This document shows, piece by piece, positions 44,999-53,476 of a stretch of 64,000 nt of DNA. Numbering within the stretch: the stretch's first letter is position 1; the number at the start of each line of letters is the position of its first letter. Position numbers and translations under genes: made by a program. The notes below the pieces were generated by a model, which was not told where the DNA came from, ran no database searches, and saw nothing but the letters and a program-made list of their open reading frames with translations. Origin of the DNA: Streptomyces sp. B21-083 (GTDB taxonomy: Bacteria > Actinomycetota > Actinomycetes > Streptomycetales > Streptomycetaceae); NCBI RefSeq assembly GCF_036898825.1, contig NZ_JARUND010000002.1, positions 4,650,001 to 4,714,000 of the forward strand, read 5' to 3'.

Positions 44999-45502
44999 TC
45001 AACGGGTGTAGAAGTAGATCTCCAGATCGGCGGAGCCCGCGGAACCGCCGTTCCAGAAGTCCCGCGTCGTCGCGTCGGTGAACATGTCCGGTCGCGCCTT
45101 CCGTAGAGACTTGTTGATCTCGCGCGCGTACGCCTGGCCGTCACTGGGCTCGGGGGCCTGACCGAAGGTCAGCACGAAGGCGGCGGCGTGACCCTCGTAG
45201 CGGGCGGTCGCGGCACGGAGCTGGCTGACCATCCGTGCAGTGTCGCCGACCGTTGCCGTCACCTGAACCTTCACCGGTTTGCGCTCCACGGACCGGGGCC
45301 CCGACGGTGTCGGACTCGGTTCGGGTGACGGCCCGGCGTCGGCGGACGAAGTGGACGGGGAAGGGCGAGCGGCGGCCTGCGCGGCCAGTGGATCGCCCCG
45401 GTCTCCCATGGACACGATGGCGAGTACGAGCAGCATGTCGGCGAAGAGCCACCCTGCGAGATGCAGCGGAGTGAAGCGGAAGCCTCTTCTCACCGGGCTC
45501 AC
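44999..45502 (-). CDS. Single-pass membrane protein, MotB/ZorB-like
   Basis: 167 residues. One N-terminal membrane segment (LHLAGWLFADMLLVLAIVSM, about 13-33) contains an Asp at 22; a Pro/Ser-rich linker (45-70) leads to a soluble domain with VKVQVTATVGDTARMVSQLR, EGHAAAFVLTF and AYAREINKSLRKA. An Asp in the single membrane helix and a helix-strand domain outside are features of MotB, ExbD and ZorB. The OmpA-like fold is suggested only by pattern. It overlaps the next membrane gene by four bases (GTGA), so the two probably form a complex. Confidence 0.6.
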   Translation of the reverse strand: MSPVRRGFRFTPLHLAGWLFADMLLVLAIVSMGDRGDPLAAQAAARPSPSTSSADAGPSPEPSPTPSGPRSVERKPVKVQVTATVGDTARMVSQLRAATARYEGHAAAFVLTFGQAPEPSDGQAYAREINKSLRKARPDMFTDATTRDFWNGGSAGSADLEIYFYTR

Positions 45503-46947
45503 CGTCCGGATCCGATCCCGGCCCGCAGCTCCTTCGCCTGCCGCAGCTCGTCCTCGGCCCGCTTCTGGGCGGCTTCGGCTCCCGCCCGGGCCGCCTCTGC
45601 CTCGGAGCGGGCCGTCTCAGTCTCGGCGCGGGCCGTCTCGGTCTCGCGCAGGGCCCGCACCAGGGCGTCGGTGACGCTGGTGAAACGGTCGGCCGCCTCG
45701 TGGAGGGCGAGGCTGCGGGCCTCGATGCCGAGCAGGGCCTCGCGCGAGACCTCCGCGGCCTCACCGGTGCGTTCGGCCACCGCACCGAGGTCGTTGAGCA
45801 GCCGGCCGTTGACGTCCGCGACGACCTCGATGCCGGTGGTGAACCCGCGTTGCGAGGCGGCCAGTACCGTCAGGGAGTCCTCGACCTGCTGCGCCGCGTC
45901 CGACAGCGCCTTGTGGACGCTGGTGCCGTTGGCGCTGACCGCGGTCTCCAGCCGGTCCGCGGTACGGGCGAGGAGATCGCGCATCCTCTCCCCGGCCGCC
46001 CGCAACTCTTCCGCCGCCTTATCGAGGACACTGGTCTGTCCGCTGACCGCGTCGGCCAGCCGCCGGCCCGCCTGCGTCACCGGGCCGTCCAAGCCCTGCA
46101 CGGCGGTCTGGATGGCCGTCCCGCTGTCCCGCACGGTCTCCTCGATCCGCAGCACCACCTGCTCGATCGGCCGCACGTACGCCTCCACCTGGGCAAGACG
46201 CTGCTCCGCCTTGTCCATCGCCTTGCCCACCACCTGGGCGGCCCGGGTGAGTTCCTCCTGCGTGGCGATGGCCTTGGTCTGCATGCGCTGGATCCGCCCG
46301 GCCGCCGAGTTGAGCTCCGCCGCGAAGCGTTGCGGGGAGGCGAACCGATGCTCGTTGAGCGAGAGCTGTGCCCTGGTGAGGACCGGGACCAGGCGGGCAA
46401 GGGCCGTACGGGTGCGCCCGCGCGCCTCCTCCTCACGACGTTCGGCGGCAGTGCGCCGGTAGCCGTGCACTGCGGTAAGGACGAACAGCATCGCCAGGGT
46501 CAGACACCCGCCCACGGCGACGTGCCCGAAGCGGAAGATGCCGCCCAGGTGCCCGTCAAACCCGGACTGCCAGAGCTGAAGGAACGGCCGACCCGCGGCC
46601 TTGGGGTCGTCGCCCGTGAGCGCCCCGTACGCACTGGACGCCTGCCACAGGCCGAACCAGGTGAACAGCAGCGGCAGGAAGACCAAGGCTCCCAGAACCC
46701 AGTCCAGCGCCGAGTCGAACCGTGTGCCACGGCCGTCGGTCACAGGCTCGGCGATGCTCTCGGGTCGGGCGAAATTCACCATCAGGTCGAGATCGGCCCA
46801 CGCGTCGAGGGCTTCCGTGTCGGTGGAGCCGAGTGCCTGAGCCAGTGCGCGCAGTTCTTCGGCGCGCGGTGCGAGCGCAGGATCCTGCGCAAGGTCCTCG
46901 AGGTGACGTGCCGTCACCCCTTTGTCGAGTTGTATCCCCGCGAACAT
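45499..46947 (-). CDS. Membrane protein with long coiled coil, candidate MotA/ZorA-like partner
   Basis: I use ATG 46947 (MFAGIQLDKGV; the GTG six bases earlier is too close to the ribosome site). 482 residues: a soluble start, a membrane segment at about 82-103 (WVLGALVFLPLLFTWFGLWQ), another at 140-161 (VAVGGCLTLAMLFVLTAVHG), then coiled coil from about 165 to the end with heptad-like AEQRLAQVEAYVRPIEQVVL and a terminal Glu/Ala repeat. Two membrane helices plus a long cytoplasmic coil resemble ZorA tails, but the MotA signature is not obvious. It is the first gene of the minus operon and diverges from the TerD gene. Confidence 0.6.
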   Translation of the reverse strand: MFAGIQLDKGVTARHLEDLAQDPALAPRAEELRALAQALGSTDTEALDAWADLDLMVNFARPESIAEPVTDGRGTRFDSALDWVLGALVFLPLLFTWFGLWQASSAYGALTGDDPKAAGRPFLQLWQSGFDGHLGGIFRFGHVAVGGCLTLAMLFVLTAVHGYRRTAAERREEEARGRTRTALARLVPVLTRAQLSLNEHRFASPQRFAAELNSAAGRIQRMQTKAIATQEELTRAAQVVGKAMDKAEQRLAQVEAYVRPIEQVVLRIEETVRDSGTAIQTAVQGLDGPVTQAGRRLADAVSGQTSVLDKAAEELRAAGERMRDLLARTADRLETAVSANGTSVHKALSDAAQQVEDSLTVLAASQRGFTTGIEVVADVNGRLLNDLGAVAERTGEAAEVSREALLGIEARSLALHEAADRFTSVTDALVRALRETETARAETETARSEAEAARAGAEAAQKRAEDELRQAKELRAGIGSGR

Positions 46948-47161
46948 TCCCACCCCTGCCCGGTGTACGCCGGGACGTTCTTGCCTATCCGAGCGCAGCG
47001 ACGGTGGGGCCGGGACCAGCGGCGCGTGCCCCCTGCCGCGCGGAACTTAACTGGTGGAGACTTTCACATCTTTTTCACCAGTCGCGCCATAATAGACGAC
47101 CATCTCATCGGCGGACGGGTGGCATGAAGGTCATGCGAAATGCTGAACCAGGGGAGTTTCC
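46948..47161. promoter_or_regulatory. Divergent promoter region of TerD gene and TerY-P operon
   Basis: These 214 bases separate the two divergent transcription units. An AT-richer stretch with CACATCTTTTTCACC and GCGCCATAATAGACG lies at 47065-47100 and could hold a promoter. No repeat clear enough to call an operator was seen. The shared region suggests co-regulation of the TerD protein and the operon. Confidence 0.4.
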
Positions 47162-47836
47162 TTGAGCGGTGACGGCAGACGACGGGGTGTCATCCAGCTG
47201 ACCGGAGGCGGGGCTCCCATCGAGTCCGAGAGGCGGTCGGCCCGGGAGCCGGTGCCGCGTACGCGTACGGTGGAGCTCTCCCGGCAGACTCCACGTGCCG
47301 AGATCACGGGCCGGGGTGTCCTCCAGGTAAACCTCAGCTGGTCGGTCGCCTCCGAGGCCGATCTCGACCTGGGCTGCATGGTTCTCACCCGCGACGGCAT
47401 GGGTATCGCCGTGCAGCCACTCGGAGCGGCGTTCGGCGATCTCGACGCCTGGCCCTACGTCAGTCTCGACCAGGACGACCGGACCGGCGAGACCTCGGAC
47501 GGGGAGACGCTGCGGATCAGCTTGGAGCACCGTCGTCAGTTCACCAAGCTCCTCGTCTACGTGTACATCTACGAGGGGGCGGCCGACTTCCGAACGCTCG
47601 GAGGCATCGTCACCGTCAGCGCCCCGAGCGGCACCTGGCGCATCCACCTCGACGACTCCCCGGCAGGGGCCACCTCGTGCGCCATCGCCCTGCTGATCCC
47701 GGGGCGCGACACCCTCGACCTCCGGCGCGAGGTCCGCTGGTTCACCGCACGGCCCTGGTCCATGAACCAGCAACTCATCGACCGGGCATACGGCTTCGGC
47801 TTCGAGTGGGTGCCCGGGGTCAAGCCTCCTCTGTGA
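47162..47836 (+). CDS. TerD-domain protein
   Basis: 224 residues from TTG 47162, six bases after GGGGAG. The TerD domain is recognisable from LQVNLSWSVASEADLDLGCM on, with the calcium-binding-type VSLDQDDRTGETSDGETLRI, LLVYVYIYEGAADFRTLGG and a C-terminal YGFGFEWVPGVKPP. The spacing of Asp residues agrees with TerD proteins of tellurite and stress-resistance loci, which bind calcium. It is the only plus-strand member of the locus and is divergent from the coiled-coil membrane gene. Confidence 0.85.
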   Translation: MSGDGRRRGVIQLTGGGAPIESERRSAREPVPRTRTVELSRQTPRAEITGRGVLQVNLSWSVASEADLDLGCMVLTRDGMGIAVQPLGAAFGDLDAWPYVSLDQDDRTGETSDGETLRISLEHRRQFTKLLVYVYIYEGAADFRTLGGIVTVSAPSGTWRIHLDDSPAGATSCAIALLIPGRDTLDLRREVRWFTARPWSMNQQLIDRAYGFGFEWVPGVKPPL

Positions 47837-47985
47837 GACGGCGGTTCGCCTGCGGGCGAGGGTGGTCATCGAGTTCCGCCCAGACCGTCTTGAGGGGAGG
47901 GGCGGACAGGTCCATTCCCCAGGGGTCGGCGAGAGCGGTGACCAGGAGGAGCCCGCGACCCGACTCCGCGTCGGGGAGGGGCGGT
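47820..47985 (-). pseudogene. C-terminal fragment of ATP-binding (anti-sigma-type) protein
   Basis: On the minus strand the frame ends with DAESGRGLLLVTALADPWGM, LKTVWAELDDHP and a stop at 47820. This is the last third of a Streptomyces ATP-binding protein (HATPase_c_2: ESGRGLLLV...KTVWAEL). The N and G1 boxes are missing. It overlaps the TerD 3' end by 17 bases and touches a DUF397 fragment on the other strand. In streptomycetes these two genes normally flank an XRE regulator. Confidence 0.65.
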
Positions 47986-47997
47986 ACGTCTCCCGGC

Positions 47998-48137
47998 GTG
48001 AGGGGCGGGGGTGGCGAGTGTGTAGAGATCGCAGCCGCCGTGGTCGCCGTACACATCCGGGACTCGGAGGTCCGATCCGGACCGGTTCTGACGGTCACCC
48101 CCGACGCGTGGGCCGGGCTCGTCCGGCTGGCCGTTCT
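47998..48137 (+). pseudogene. DUF397 fragment
   Basis: The frame reads GGGGECVEIAAAVVAVHIRD, then SGPVLTVTPDAWAGLVRLA, the body of a DUF397 domain; its N-terminal Trp/Ser part is missing and the frame then runs on without a proper end. The downstream ~60 bases (GCCCAGTCGC, GGCTGGG, CCCACGTCTTGCACGG) match 41996-42043. With the adjacent ATP-binding fragment it marks a deletion that removed an XRE gene and both neighbours' starts. The rest of 47837-48254 has no other feature. Confidence 0.6.
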
Positions 48138-48254
48138 AGCAGACGATCTGAGCCGTACCCCCGTAACCCCCGTGAGTGCCCAGTCGCACAGGTGGCTGGG
48201 CACCCACGTCTTGCACGGTCCTGAGTCGGCGGTACCGGATCCGATGCAGCGTTG

Positions 48255-48923
48255 CTACTTCACATCCTTGGCCAGGACGGCGACGGCGACCCTGCCCACC
48301 ACCGTCGTCAGGACGTAGTTGGTCGAGCTACTGAAAGCGACACCTACGCCGGCTGGAATCGCCTTGGCCATCGCCTTCTGGGTGAAGGTGATGGACACCC
48401 GCTTGAACAACTGCTTGATTGTGACCAAGGCGGGACCTTTCAGGTACTGGTAGACCAGCTTCTCGGCGATCTTCTGGACCGCTGCCTTGCCGCCCTTTGT
48501 CGCCATCTGTTCTGCCGAACCCGCCAACGCGAGCATGAAGGCGAGGTGCTTCTTGTCCTCACCGCTCAGCTCGGTCTCGTACACCTCAACGAGGCACATG
48601 CACATATCGATCTGGAGCTTGAGTGCCGCGGCGATGTCAGTGAGACCGCCGCCCAAGACTGCGACCGCCGTACCGACACCCGGAATCACGCTCGGGGCTG
48701 CGGTGACCGCCCCAGCGGCTGCCGAAAGTTTGGAGTATCGGCCAATTATCTTGGCCGCGACCCGGCGCTTGTCTTCCAGGCTCTCGGGCTCCCGCTTGAA
48801 CTTGGCCTCGAAAGTCGCACGATAACCGGCCACGAGCGTAGCGGCCGCCTCCGGCGTGATGGCGATCCCCTCGACGACCTTCTGGAGCCGAGACGCCTCG
48901 GGATCGTCCGTCGCGTGGTCCAT
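48255..48923 (-). CDS. EcsC-like protein
   Basis: I choose ATG 48923 (MDHATDDPEASRLQKVVEGI), five bases after GGGAGGGG; 222 residues. An upstream ATG at 48953 has no ribosome site. The hydrophobic Ala/Gly/Pro block APSVIPGVGTAVAVLGGGLT followed by IAAALKLQIDMCMCLVEVYE is the hallmark of EcsC-type proteins, with further amphipathic segments (MATKGGKAAVQKIAEKLVYQ). It may associate with membranes. Function is unknown; it lies between the TerD locus and the restriction operon. Confidence 0.65.
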   Translation of the reverse strand: MDHATDDPEASRLQKVVEGIAITPEAAATLVAGYRATFEAKFKREPESLEDKRRVAAKIIGRYSKLSAAAGAVTAAPSVIPGVGTAVAVLGGGLTDIAAALKLQIDMCMCLVEVYETELSGEDKKHLAFMLALAGSAEQMATKGGKAAVQKIAEKLVYQYLKGPALVTIKQLFKRVSITFTQKAMAKAIPAGVGVAFSSSTNYVLTTVVGRVAVAVLAKDVK

Positions 48924-49034
48924 TGTTTCCCCTCCCGATTCGTTGCCGCTCATGAATGAGGACAACTTGCACTGCGCACAGACTTGATGCACTTCAAGGT
49001 GCCCCGGCCGGCACATCCGGCCGGAGCGTACGCA

Positions 49035-52000
49035 TCAGATGCCGTCGTCCAGGCCCTCCTCGCGGCGGATCATCCGCCAGGCGGCCTTGCGGGCGCTGCG
49101 GTCCAGGCTGGACTTGAAGCCCTTGTCGGGGCCGAAGTACTGGCGGCCCATGCCTGCGATGGTGTCGATGTGGTCGGCCATCTTGTCCGCGAAGACGTTG
49201 TCGAAGACGAGGCCGAAGTTGTCCTCGTCGTTGACGACGGCCGCCGCCCGCACCTTCGGGTCGGCCTTGGCCTCCTCGAACGGGCGGATGACGTCCTGCT
49301 CGGTGAACTCGGTGCCGAAGCGTTCGTTGAACTTGTCGATCAGCTGGGAGAGCAGCGATTTCTCCGCTTCCTTCGCGCCGCCCGAGCCGTCACCGAAGCC
49401 CTGCATCGTCGTCGGCCCCTCGGCGGTGAGGGAGACGTCGTACTCGCCGGTCTTCTCGACCCGCATATGGCTGAGGTCGATCTCGCCTATGTCCACGCCG
49501 CCGTCCGCTCGGCGCGGCAGCCGGTTGAGGAGGTAGCGGCCGTAGAGGTGCAGCCGCTCCAGCTCGGCGTCCCGGTAGGGAACGATCTGCGCGAGGAAGC
49601 CGTACTTCCTGACGTAGTCGTTGAGGTCGGCGCGAAAACCCTCCGCCGTCTCCTGGTCGTCCTCGTCCTCGCTCTCCAGCAGAGGCGTGAAGCGTGCGAC
49701 GGCGGGGGAGAGCAACCGGTACAGCTCGGCGTGCAGCTTCTCCCACTTGGACTGCGAGCCCGCCGCCTTCTCCTTGGCGGCGAAGTACGCGGCGGCGAAC
49801 TCGTCCATCTCCTGCCCGGACAGGATCGGCGCCTGCATGACCCGGCTCTGCGCGGTGTAGAGCAGGTTGGGGTCGGAGGGGAGGGTCATCGCCTCCTCGA
49901 AGTACGGGCGGAAGGACTCCTGTATGTCCTCGGCCTTGTTGACGAAGTCCAGCACCGCCAAGTCCGCCTGCGTCTTGCGTTCGGCGGTCCGGTTCAGCCG
50001 GGACAGGGTCTGTACGGCGGAGATGCCGGTCAGCGTCTTGTTGACGTACATCGTCGTGAGGAGCGGCTGGTCGAACCCGGTCTGGTACTTCTCCGCGACG
50101 ACCAGGATCCTGTACTCGCGCTGTCCCGCTCCGCCGGCACGGGCGGCCTTGTCGTCGGCGCGTGTGTACGCGAACGCCTTCGGCAGCGCGCTCTCCGACA
50201 GCCCGCCGTTCTCCTTCGGCTCGGTGGTCTCCTCGCCGTCGACGGTGAGCGAGCCGGAGAAGGCGACGAGGACACCCAGATCGGGGTACTTGGTGTCGTA
50301 GTCCCGGTCCTTGAGGTAGCTCTTGATGGCACGCGCCATCTGTACCGCGACCTGCCGGGAGGCGGTCACCACCATCGACTTGGCCCGCCCGCCGAGACGG
50401 CCCCGGCTGTGCGCCACGAAGTGCTCCACGATCACCTGGGCATGCTGGGCGACCGTCGAGTCATGGGTCAGCGCGTACCGGGCGAGCAGGCCGTTCGCCT
50501 TCGACGGGTCGACCTCCTTCTCGTCAGGGTTCTTGTTCACCAGCTTCCAGTACGTGTTGTACGTGACGTAGTTGCGCAGCGGATCGAGGATGAAGCCCTC
50601 CTCGATCGCCTGCCGCATCGAGTACGTGTGGAAGGGCCGGTAGGTCGCCTTGCCGTCGATGTCCTGGAGCGTGCCGAAGAGTTCGAGGGTCTTGGCCTTC
50701 GGCGTGGCGGTGAACGAGAAGTAGGAGAGGTTCGCGGCACGGGAACGCTGCTCGGCCCGCTTCTTGAGCTGCTCGTCGAGGGTGGCGGCGGCGGCCGGGG
50801 CCTTGACCGTGGTCGCGCCCGCCTCGTCCGAGTCGGAGTCCAGGCCGAGGTCGCGCAAGGCCGACCGTACGGCGGTGGCGGCGTCGCCGGACTGCGAGGA
50901 GTGCGCCTCGTCCACGACGATCGCGAAGCGGCTGCCCCGGATCTCGGTCGGGTTGCGCTGGAGGTAGTCGAGCAGCGCCGGGAACGAGTGCAGGGTGACC
51001 GTGACGATCTTCCCGGTGTCGCGGGAGAGGGCCTTCGCGAGCTGCTCGCCCTTCGCCCCGTACTTCTCGTCGATCTTCACGACGAGCCCCGCGGTCTGCT
51101 CGAAATTGCCGACGGTTTCACGGAGTTGGGCGTCAAGGTTGCGGCGGTCGGTGATGACGATGACCTTGTCGAAGACCGGCACGCCGGGCTTGAGGCCCTT
51201 GACCAAGGCCTCGGCGTCGAGTTCACGCGGGTCGGTGGGGGTGTGCAGGTCGCTTAGGCGGTGCGCGAGCCAGCCGATGGTGTTCGACTTGCCCGAGCCG
51301 GCCGAGGCCATGACCAGGTAGTCGTGGCCGGCGCCGTGCGTTGCGGCGTGCGCGGTGAGCTTCTTGACCGCGTCCCACTGCTGGAACCGGGGGAAGACCA
51401 TCGTCTTCGTGGTGCCGCCGCCGGGCGTCTTGCTTTTGTGCAGGTGCACGAACCGCTGGAGCAGGTCCAGCCAGTTGTCCGGCTGCCAGACCTGTTCCCA
51501 GAGGTAGGAGGTCGCGTACGTGCCGTAGGCGGTCGGGGCCGGGTTGCCGGAGCCGCCCGGCTGGCCGGGGCCGTTGGAGCCGGTGTTGAACGGGAGGAAG
51601 CGGGTGTTCTTGCCCTTGAGCTGGGTGGCGACGAAGACCAGGTCCGGGTCGACGGCGAAGTTCGCGACGACCCGGCGCGTGAAGATCAGTTCGGTGGGGT
51701 CGCGGTCGGTACGGTACTGCTCCTTGGCGTGCTCCACCCCCTGCTTGGTCAGCGGGTTCTTCAACTCGGCGGTGGCGACCGGGATTCCGTTGAGGAAGAG
51801 GGTGAGGTCGAGCTTGTTGCCCCAGTCGGCCTGCTTCGTCGCGTACACGAGTTCGCGGACGACGGTTAGGCGGTTGGCCCGGTAGCTGTCGAGCACGGAG
51901 TCATGAGCGACGAGGTTCGGCTTGAAGTAGGCGACGCGGAGGAGGACGCCCCGGTCCTTGACGCCGTTGCGGAGGACATCGAGGAGCCCGTTGGTGGCGA

Positions 52001-52238
52001 TGGCCTGGTCGAGTCGGCCGGCGAACCCGCGCTGCGCCTCGTTCGGGTCCCCGCCGTAGACGGTGAGCAGCTCACTCCACTCGTCGGGCTGGGTCGCCCC
52101 GATGAACGTGAACAACTCGTTGGTGTCCAGGCCGAGATCGGCCCGGTAGTCCTGCGGGCGAGCTTCGCGCCAGCCGCGCTCGACCATGGCGGCGACGATG
52201 GCATCACCGAAGGCGGACTCTGTATGGATAGGGCTCAT
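49035..52238 (-). CDS. hsdR: Type I restriction enzyme R subunit
   Basis: 1067 residues from ATG 52238, two bases after the hsdS stop. The nuclease motif is Asp144 in NKLDLTLFLNG with Glu158-x-Lys160 in ATAELKNP. The helicase motor follows with Walker A SAGSGKSNT, DEAH box VVDEAHSSQSG, SFTATPK and the later motif VVAEKYQTGFDQP. The C-terminal helical part (FRPYFEEAMTLPSDPNLLYT) binds the methylase core in relatives. It translocates and cuts DNA that lacks the methylation set by HsdM/HsdS. Last gene of the hsdM-hsdS-hsdR operon. Confidence 0.95.
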   Translation of the reverse strand: MSPIHTESAFGDAIVAAMVERGWREARPQDYRADLGLDTNELFTFIGATQPDEWSELLTVYGGDPNEAQRGFAGRLDQAIATNGLLDVLRNGVKDRGVLLRVAYFKPNLVAHDSVLDSYRANRLTVVRELVYATKQADWGNKLDLTLFLNGIPVATAELKNPLTKQGVEHAKEQYRTDRDPTELIFTRRVVANFAVDPDLVFVATQLKGKNTRFLPFNTGSNGPGQPGGSGNPAPTAYGTYATSYLWEQVWQPDNWLDLLQRFVHLHKSKTPGGGTTKTMVFPRFQQWDAVKKLTAHAATHGAGHDYLVMASAGSGKSNTIGWLAHRLSDLHTPTDPRELDAEALVKGLKPGVPVFDKVIVITDRRNLDAQLRETVGNFEQTAGLVVKIDEKYGAKGEQLAKALSRDTGKIVTVTLHSFPALLDYLQRNPTEIRGSRFAIVVDEAHSSQSGDAATAVRSALRDLGLDSDSDEAGATTVKAPAAAATLDEQLKKRAEQRSRAANLSYFSFTATPKAKTLELFGTLQDIDGKATYRPFHTYSMRQAIEEGFILDPLRNYVTYNTYWKLVNKNPDEKEVDPSKANGLLARYALTHDSTVAQHAQVIVEHFVAHSRGRLGGRAKSMVVTASRQVAVQMARAIKSYLKDRDYDTKYPDLGVLVAFSGSLTVDGEETTEPKENGGLSESALPKAFAYTRADDKAARAGGAGQREYRILVVAEKYQTGFDQPLLTTMYVNKTLTGISAVQTLSRLNRTAERKTQADLAVLDFVNKAEDIQESFRPYFEEAMTLPSDPNLLYTAQSRVMQAPILSGQEMDEFAAAYFAAKEKAAGSQSKWEKLHAELYRLLSPAVARFTPLLESEDEDDQETAEGFRADLNDYVRKYGFLAQIVPYRDAELERLHLYGRYLLNRLPRRADGGVDIGEIDLSHMRVEKTGEYDVSLTAEGPTTMQGFGDGSGGAKEAEKSLLSQLIDKFNERFGTEFTEQDVIRPFEEAKADPKVRAAAVVNDEDNFGLVFDNVFADKMADHIDTIAGMGRQYFGPDKGFKSSLDRSARKAAWRMIRREEGLDDGI

Positions 52239-52240
52239 GG

Positions 52241-53476
52241 CTACGCGGCGACTCCGTCCGTTACGTTGCGTCCGCTGGCGGTGGAGACGTCGAACTGGCC
52301 GGTTACGGCGGCGGTGATGAGGGCTTGGCGGCGTTCGGTTAGGAGCTGCTCCTGGTGATCCAGTTTGCGATGCAGCTGGTCGAGAGCACCGACCCTGATA
52401 TCGAGCAGGCGAACAATCTCGTCCTGCTCTGTGCGAGGGATCGAGGGAATGGGGATTTGCTTCATGGCACCCACGTTGAAGTGAGCTTGGATGCTGCCGA
52501 CGGAGTGCTCCGTAACCCGTGCACTGGCATAGTCCGAGTTCAAAACGTATTGCAAGTACCTCGGCGAGGTCTTCCTGCCGGGGCGCACCACGATGAGATC
52601 GATGCAATTCGCCCCGTCCAGCTCAGCTGGTACCACAGCTGCTGCACCTGCCTGTCCCGTGCGCACAACGACAACGTCACCGGTATTGAGCCGCGACTTG
52701 CGGTTCTCAGCATGTCCCTCAGCACTGATCTGCACGAGGTCACCGGTGCTGATGAAGCCAGGCTTGACGTTTAGGCCCCGCAGCGCGGGAGTCCCGCCCG
52801 CTTCTACATACCACTTGGCTGGAGTAATGACGATTCCAACGGTGACATCGGCCACCAGATACTTCAGAGGTACCAGACCATCAGTCGTCTGGGCTCGTTC
52901 AAGGCCCAGCGTCGACTCGATGACTCGTTCCCGCTTGAGCGTCAGCAAACTTCGCATCTGGCGGCGCTTCAACACCAGCTGGTCGATGCGGGCGGTCTCG
53001 GCGTCGAGGAAGTCGGCGATGCGGCGTTGCTCCTCCAGGGGCGGCAGCCAGAGTTTGACCTCGCCCAACTCCTCAGCATTCAAGTGAGGTTGGGCAGCCC
53101 GAGTACTAGCCAGACTGATTTGATCAAGGACTGCGGTACTCAGCAGAGCGTGGGCCGCGAAGCGCGAGTCGACCGTCTGCGGCGTGACACGCAAGTCGTA
53201 CCCCGGTGCGCTGGCGGTCCATTCACTCGTGATGCGAGCCGAATCGCCGGTGTATGCTCCGCTCCGTACGACAAGGATTTCTCCCTCGTGCAGCAGTGGG
53301 GCTCGGTCCAAGGGCAGATCCTCAAGACGAGCGCGAAGCAGGTTGTTGGCGCTGATCTTTCCCCGGGACACGTTGGTCGCCCGAATGATCGGGACGCCCT
53401 CCTCCGAGAGCGGGGGCGGCTGGCCGAGTCCGTAGCGGATTCGCGCCACCCTCTTGAGCGGAACGTACCCGGTCAT
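52241..53476 (-). CDS. hsdS: Type I restriction enzyme specificity subunit
   Basis: 411 residues with two target-recognition domains, each ended by a conserved helix: LPPLEEQRRIADFLDAETAR near 142-161 and IPRTEQDEIVRLLDIRVGAL near 354-375. It begins VPLKRVARIRYGLGQPPPLS. HsdS reads a bipartite DNA site and positions the methylase. The target cannot be predicted from the sequence here. The start overlaps the hsdM stop by four bases. Confidence 0.93.
   Translation of the reverse strand: MTGYVPLKRVARIRYGLGQPPPLSEEGVPIIRATNVSRGKISANNLLRARLEDLPLDRAPLLHEGEILVVRSGAYTGDSARITSEWTASAPGYDLRVTPQTVDSRFAAHALLSTAVLDQISLASTRAAQPHLNAEELGEVKLWLPPLEEQRRIADFLDAETARIDQLVLKRRQMRSLLTLKRERVIESTLGLERAQTTDGLVPLKYLVADVTVGIVITPAKWYVEAGGTPALRGLNVKPGFISTGDLVQISAEGHAENRKSRLNTGDVVVVRTGQAGAAAVVPAELDGANCIDLIVVRPGRKTSPRYLQYVLNSDYASARVTEHSVGSIQAHFNVGAMKQIPIPSIPRTEQDEIVRLLDIRVGALDQLHRKLDHQEQLLTERRQALITAAVTGQFDVSTASGRNVTDGVAA

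Noticed and set aside
48984..51257. Plus-strand open frame of 757 codons
   Set aside because: Antisense to hsdR, whose helicase motifs occupy the same bases.
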